Below the pieces are notes generated by a model. The model was given only the letters and a program-made list of their open reading frames with translations. It had not been told where the DNA came from and made no database searches. A stretch of DNA of 64,000 nt from an uncultured Verrucomicrobiae bacterium (GTDB lineage Bacteria; Verrucomicrobiota; Verrucomicrobiia; Limisphaerales; UBA1100): NCBI GenBank assembly GCA_937775205.1, contig CALKBX010000023.1, positions 1-64,000 on the forward strand, written 5' to 3'. Within the stretch, counting starts at the first letter, position 1. Each line of letters begins with the position of its first letter. Both the position numbers and the translations under genes were made by a program. Of this stretch, positions 60,946-64,000 are shown in pieces.

Positions 60946-62454
60946 ATGAATTTTGTGTCCCGCATTTGGCTGCCGTTGGCGGTGTTTGTGGCGTTTCTTT
61001 TGGCGCTACTCAACCGTGAGGAGTTGTATGATCAGTTCGTCGACAACGGGCGGTTTGTCACGGAGGGGTTGTTCACTCACGGCGTGCAAATCGGCGCGTG
61101 GATCTCGGCGGCGTTTTTGGCGAACCGGCTGATCACGATTTTTTTCTGGGATGGATTTATTGGTGCGTTGTCCGAACGACCGGTGCCGCGTTTGCCGAAG
61201 GACGTGACGGGGATTGTGATTTTCTCCATCGCGGGCCTCGCGATTGCCTCCACAGTTTTTCATCAGGACACCACCAAGATCATCGCCGCCTCGGGCGCAG
61301 TTAGCATTGTAGTGGGGCTGGCGCTGCGCACGGTGATTCTTGATTTGTTTATGGGGTTGGCCATTCACGTGGATCAACCGTTCAAAATGGGCGACTGGAT
61401 CATGGTGCATCAAAACCGTGTGGAGACACATATTGTGGCGGAGATTATTGAAATCAACTGGCGCACCACGCGGCTGCGCACCACGGCGAATAATATGGTA
61501 GTGGTGCCCAACAGCAAACTGGGCGAAACCATCGTGACCAATTATATGGAGCCCACGCCGCATTTCCGGATGGATCTGGATTTCATAATTGATTTCGAGG
61601 TATCCGCCGAGCGGGCCACTCGGGTGCTGACCGCGGGCATCCGCGCCGCGTGCGAACACAAAGGCATCCTCGCCCAGCCCGAGCCGGAAGTGCGGATGAA
61701 GGAAGCGTCTCTCAATGGCATGGTATACGAGGTGCGTTATTTTATATTGCCCCGGCACATTTCCCCCAATGAATCGCGGCACGAAGTGAATCGAACGGTG
61801 CTTGAACATTTGGTGCATTCAGGTATCATGCCAGCGCACTCGAAGGAGGAGGTGACCTTGACGCGCGGGAAACAGCGGACGCTGGATGTGTCGCTGGACG
61901 AGGACTTGTACCAACTGATCACGCGCACGGAATTATTCCGGAGCTTGAGCGCGGGCGAATTCGCGAAGGTGTTTCCCCAAATGCAAAAGCGCACGCTCGC
62001 GGAAGGCGAGGTGCTGTACGCGCAGGGCGACGCCGGCGATTCACTCTTCGTGTGCCTTGAGGGTTTGCTGGAGCGGTTTGTGGATGGCCCGAAGGAGCGG
62101 ATAAAAGTGGACACGTTGCGGGCCGGTCAACATTTTGGCATCGCCGCGATGCTGGATGGCACGGCGCGCGCCACCACGATGGAAGCCTGCACGGGGGCAT
62201 TGGTTTATGAAATCGGAAGGGACGCGTTCGCGCCGTTGTTGGAAAATCACGACGAGTTACGGGCGTTGCTGGAGGAGGGCGCGAAACAAGCGGCCGACCA
62301 AATTCGAGTAAAACAGGTGGCGGCGCAGCGCGCCAAACAATCCAAGGCGAAGGGGGAAAAGAAAACGGCGATGCAAAAGGTGATGCAATCGTTTTTCCCG
62401 GGCTTCACAAAGTCAGATAAAAACAAGGGGGATGATGGGGATGAACAAAAATAA
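60946..62454 (+). CDS. MscS-type mechanosensitive channel with cyclic-nucleotide-binding-like domain
   Basis: 502 residues. Hydrophobic helices at about 5-24, 46-66 and 89-107 precede the pore helix IIAASGAVSIVVGLALRTVI. The MscS beta domain follows (KMGDWIMVHQNRVETHIVAE, TTANNMVVVPNSKLGETIVT), then a C-terminal cNMP-binding fold at about 325-440 (LFRSLSAGEFAKVFPQMQKR, GEVLYAQGDAGDSLFVCLEG). The phosphate-binding cassette reads FGIAAMLDGTARATT: the arginine is there, but the usual Glu of FGE is replaced by Ile, so ligand binding is uncertain. A basic Ala/Lys tail ends the protein. Comparable channels are called bCNG. Its last 14 bases overlap the secretin gene. Confidence 0.9.
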   Translation: MNFVSRIWLPLAVFVAFLLALLNREELYDQFVDNGRFVTEGLFTHGVQIGAWISAAFLANRLITIFFWDGFIGALSERPVPRLPKDVTGIVIFSIAGLAIASTVFHQDTTKIIAASGAVSIVVGLALRTVILDLFMGLAIHVDQPFKMGDWIMVHQNRVETHIVAEIIEINWRTTRLRTTANNMVVVPNSKLGETIVTNYMEPTPHFRMDLDFIIDFEVSAERATRVLTAGIRAACEHKGILAQPEPEVRMKEASLNGMVYEVRYFILPRHISPNESRHEVNRTVLEHLVHSGIMPAHSKEEVTLTRGKQRTLDVSLDEDLYQLITRTELFRSLSAGEFAKVFPQMQKRTLAEGEVLYAQGDAGDSLFVCLEGLLERFVDGPKERIKVDTLRAGQHFGIAAMLDGTARATTMEACTGALVYEIGRDAFAPLLENHDELRALLEEGAKQAADQIRVKQVAAQRAKQSKAKGEKKTAMQKVMQSFFPGFTKSDKNKGDDGDEQK

Positions 62455-64000
62455 AATTCGGTTAATGGCGGCGCTGTGGGTGGCGACTGCCGGAACACTT
62501 TTGGCCCAACCACTGCCGGGCACGGGCCCCACGCGCAGCCGCATCAAGCCGTGGCTAAAAAATGCCCTCGGCGAATTGGCGGCGCTGAAAACCACCAACG
62601 ATGTGAAGGTGATGTCCAAGCGCATCACGCTGAGCTACATCGATCCCGCGCGCGCCACGCAATTGCTGGCGCTGCACGGCTACACCATCGGCAAGGCGGA
62701 GGAGCCGATGGATCACACCAAACTGCCGGTGGTGATTTCCCTGCCGGGCACGGCCTTCCACGAAACCATTCCCAAACCGGAAGACAAGTTTCCCCAAACG
62801 GAAACCGATCCGATGAATGAGTTGATTGTGTTTCACAATGAAAATGAACCGGGACAGTTGAGCCGGCTGTTGGATTTGTTGCAGCGCGATGTGGACAAGC
62901 CCGCGAAACAAATCATCATCGAAGCGATGATTTTGGAAATCTCATCCACTGCGCTGGAGGAAATGGGCGTGAAATGGTCGCGCTCAGGCAACCCCACCGG
63001 CAGTGGGTTTACCGATAAAACCAGCACGCTGACTTTCGGCACGCTGAAATTTCCCAGCACGGATGAAGCCCTGAATCTCGCCACCTCCGGCGTTTTCCAC
63101 GGACTCAACGCGCAAATCAAGGCACTCGTTCGCGAGGGCAAAGCAGAGGTGCTCTCGCGCCCGAGCGTGCTCGCGCTGAACAATCGCATGGCTTTCATCA
63201 ATGTTTCAAAAGAAATTCCCGTGGCGAACACGACGTACGCGCCGGGAAATAATTACCAGCGCACTTCGTTTGAAATGAAAAAAGCGGGCATCTCGCTCGC
63301 GGTGCGCCCGCGTGCCAGCGCCGATGGCAGCGAAGTGAGTATGCAAATCAACGCGATGGTCACCGCCCAAGTGCCCAACGAAGATGTCGAGGTGAAGCAA
63401 GGCGCCAACGTGGTGGCCAAGTCGCCGACCATTTCCGTGCGCGAAGTGAAGACCACCGCGCGCGTGGCCAACAATACCCCCTTCATCATCGGCGGCCTCA
63501 TCGCGCGCGACAAGCAAAGCAGCGTCGACAAGGTGCCGCTGCTCGGCGACCTCCCGCTGCTCGGCGGGCTCTTTCGCAGCAAACAGGAAAAAGCGGTGAA
63601 GCGCGAAGTCATCATCGTCCTCACGCCCACGGTGTTGCCCGATAATCCCGTGGGCGGAAAACACATTCCCGAGGATGAGGATTTGTTCGATAGCTTTGGC
63701 AATCAACTCTTCCGCGACGCCTATCGCATTCGCGCCGAGGACACGTTTGACCTCAATTACCTCACCCAAAACCGCCAACTCCAACGAATGAAAGCCCTCG
63801 CCAGCCGCATTGTGGCGGGCAATGCGCAATTGCGCGGGCAGTATCCGTACAATCATTTTGTGGACAAGGCAGTGCCGGGCGAGGAGATTTTATGTTATCG
63901 CCAGATTTACGAAGTGCTCAAGCGGCAGGATATGCAGGAGCAAATGGCCTCGACCAAAATCATTTTCTTTGAACCGGACAAAAATATCAAGTCCGGCCAT
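62441..64000 (+). CDS. Secretin (GspD/PilQ-like outer-membrane channel), C-terminus off window
   Basis: 520 codons from ATG 62441, open to the right edge. Signal peptide MAALWVATAGTLLA in the first 25 residues. A secretin N-domain-like part (SKRITLSYIDPARATQLLAL, NELIVFHNENEPGQLSRLLD) leads to the secretin core (KAEVLSRPSVLALNNRMAFI, VPLLGDLPLLGGLFRSKQEK, EVIIVLTPTVLPDNPVGG); the VPLLGDLPLLGGLF block is the family hallmark. An uncommon C-terminal extension (DSFGNQLFRDAYRIRAEDTF onward) continues past the core. It overlaps the channel gene by 14 bases. Such proteins form the outer-membrane ring of type II secretion or type IV pilus systems; partners would lie beyond the window. Confidence 0.88.
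   Translation, partial: MNKNKIRLMAALWVATAGTLLAQPLPGTGPTRSRIKPWLKNALGELAALKTTNDVKVMSKRITLSYIDPARATQLLALHGYTIGKAEEPMDHTKLPVVISLPGTAFHETIPKPEDKFPQTETDPMNELIVFHNENEPGQLSRLLDLLQRDVDKPAKQIIIEAMILEISSTALEEMGVKWSRSGNPTGSGFTDKTSTLTFGTLKFPSTDEALNLATSGVFHGLNAQIKALVREGKAEVLSRPSVLALNNRMAFINVSKEIPVANTTYAPGNNYQRTSFEMKKAGISLAVRPRASADGSEVSMQINAMVTAQVPNEDVEVKQGANVVAKSPTISVREVKTTARVANNTPFIIGGLIARDKQSSVDKVPLLGDLPLLGGLFRSKQEKAVKREVIIVLTPTVLPDNPVGGKHIPEDEDLFDSFGNQLFRDAYRIRAEDTFDLNYLTQNRQLQRMKALASRIVAGNAQLRGQYPYNHFVDKAVPGEEILCYRQIYEVLKRQDMQEQMASTKIIFFEPDKNIKSGH

Overview
The window reads like a piece of chromosome from a Verrucomicrobiota bacterium (Limisphaerales/Pedosphaerales-like), or less likely a Planctomycete. 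The signs are seven Tat-exported DUF1501 genes, three PSD1-type (PSCyt1-DUF1549-DUF1553) genes, a PVC membrane-bound-dehydrogenase/HEAT protein, several formylglycine sulfatases, sialate O-acetylesterase-like genes and many small lipoproteins. The only clear housekeeping gene is an RlmB/TrmH-type rRNA methyltransferase. No tRNA, rRNA, CRISPR array, transposase or phage gene was recognised.

Layout. 1-8 kb, minus strand: a run of secreted enzymes (alpha/beta hydrolase, broken sulfatase, DUF1080/SGNH multidomain protein with a frameshifted tail, and a propeller/HEAT protein leaving the window). 8.2-13.3 kb: a sulfatase-HEAT protein and two convergent acetylesterases. 13.5-21.5 kb: a HEAT-like exported protein, an ankyrin lipoprotein, two acyltransferase-3 membrane proteins (one with a copy of the ankyrin domain inserted), a DPP-IV-type peptidase and an unknown exported protein. 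21.6-30.6 kb: a sulfatase, an esterase remnant, a beta-lactamase-like hydrolase, a lone DUF1501 gene, a thiol-redoxin, a formylglycine-generating-enzyme-fold lipoprotein whose C-terminus looks like the variable region of a diversity-generating retroelement target, a cytochrome/cupin pair and a zinc protease with a C-terminal VHL beta domain. 30.6-39.4 kb: two PSD1-DUF1501 pairs in which the PSD1 genes are full of frameshifts and the DUF1501 genes are intact, bordered by duplicated VHL-tail and cytochrome-head fragments. 39.4-43.9 kb: an esterase, an eight-blade repeat lipoprotein, a 21-bp repeat array and an SDR/sugar-kinase pair. 43.9-49.7 kb: an intact PSD1 followed by two abutting DUF1501 genes. 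49.8-60.7 kb: rRNA methyltransferase, small exported proteins, a sialidase, an LVIVD lipoprotein followed in frame by an amidotransferase-like remnant, a PQQ-type propeller and a second-type DUF1501 pair. 60.9-64 kb: an MscS channel with a cyclic-nucleotide-binding-like domain overlapping a secretin.

Together the genes suggest an envelope-centred, particle-attached lifestyle degrading sulfated and acetylated glycans and glycoproteins (sulfatases, acetylesterases, sialidase, peptidases), with PSD1/DUF1501 exported proteins of unknown biochemical role. Many genes have a -10-like box only 5-9 bases before the start codon, suggesting leaderless or nearly leaderless mRNAs. Seven loci carry frameshifts. 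From sequence alone I cannot separate real decay from consensus errors, but their uneven distribution is itself informative.
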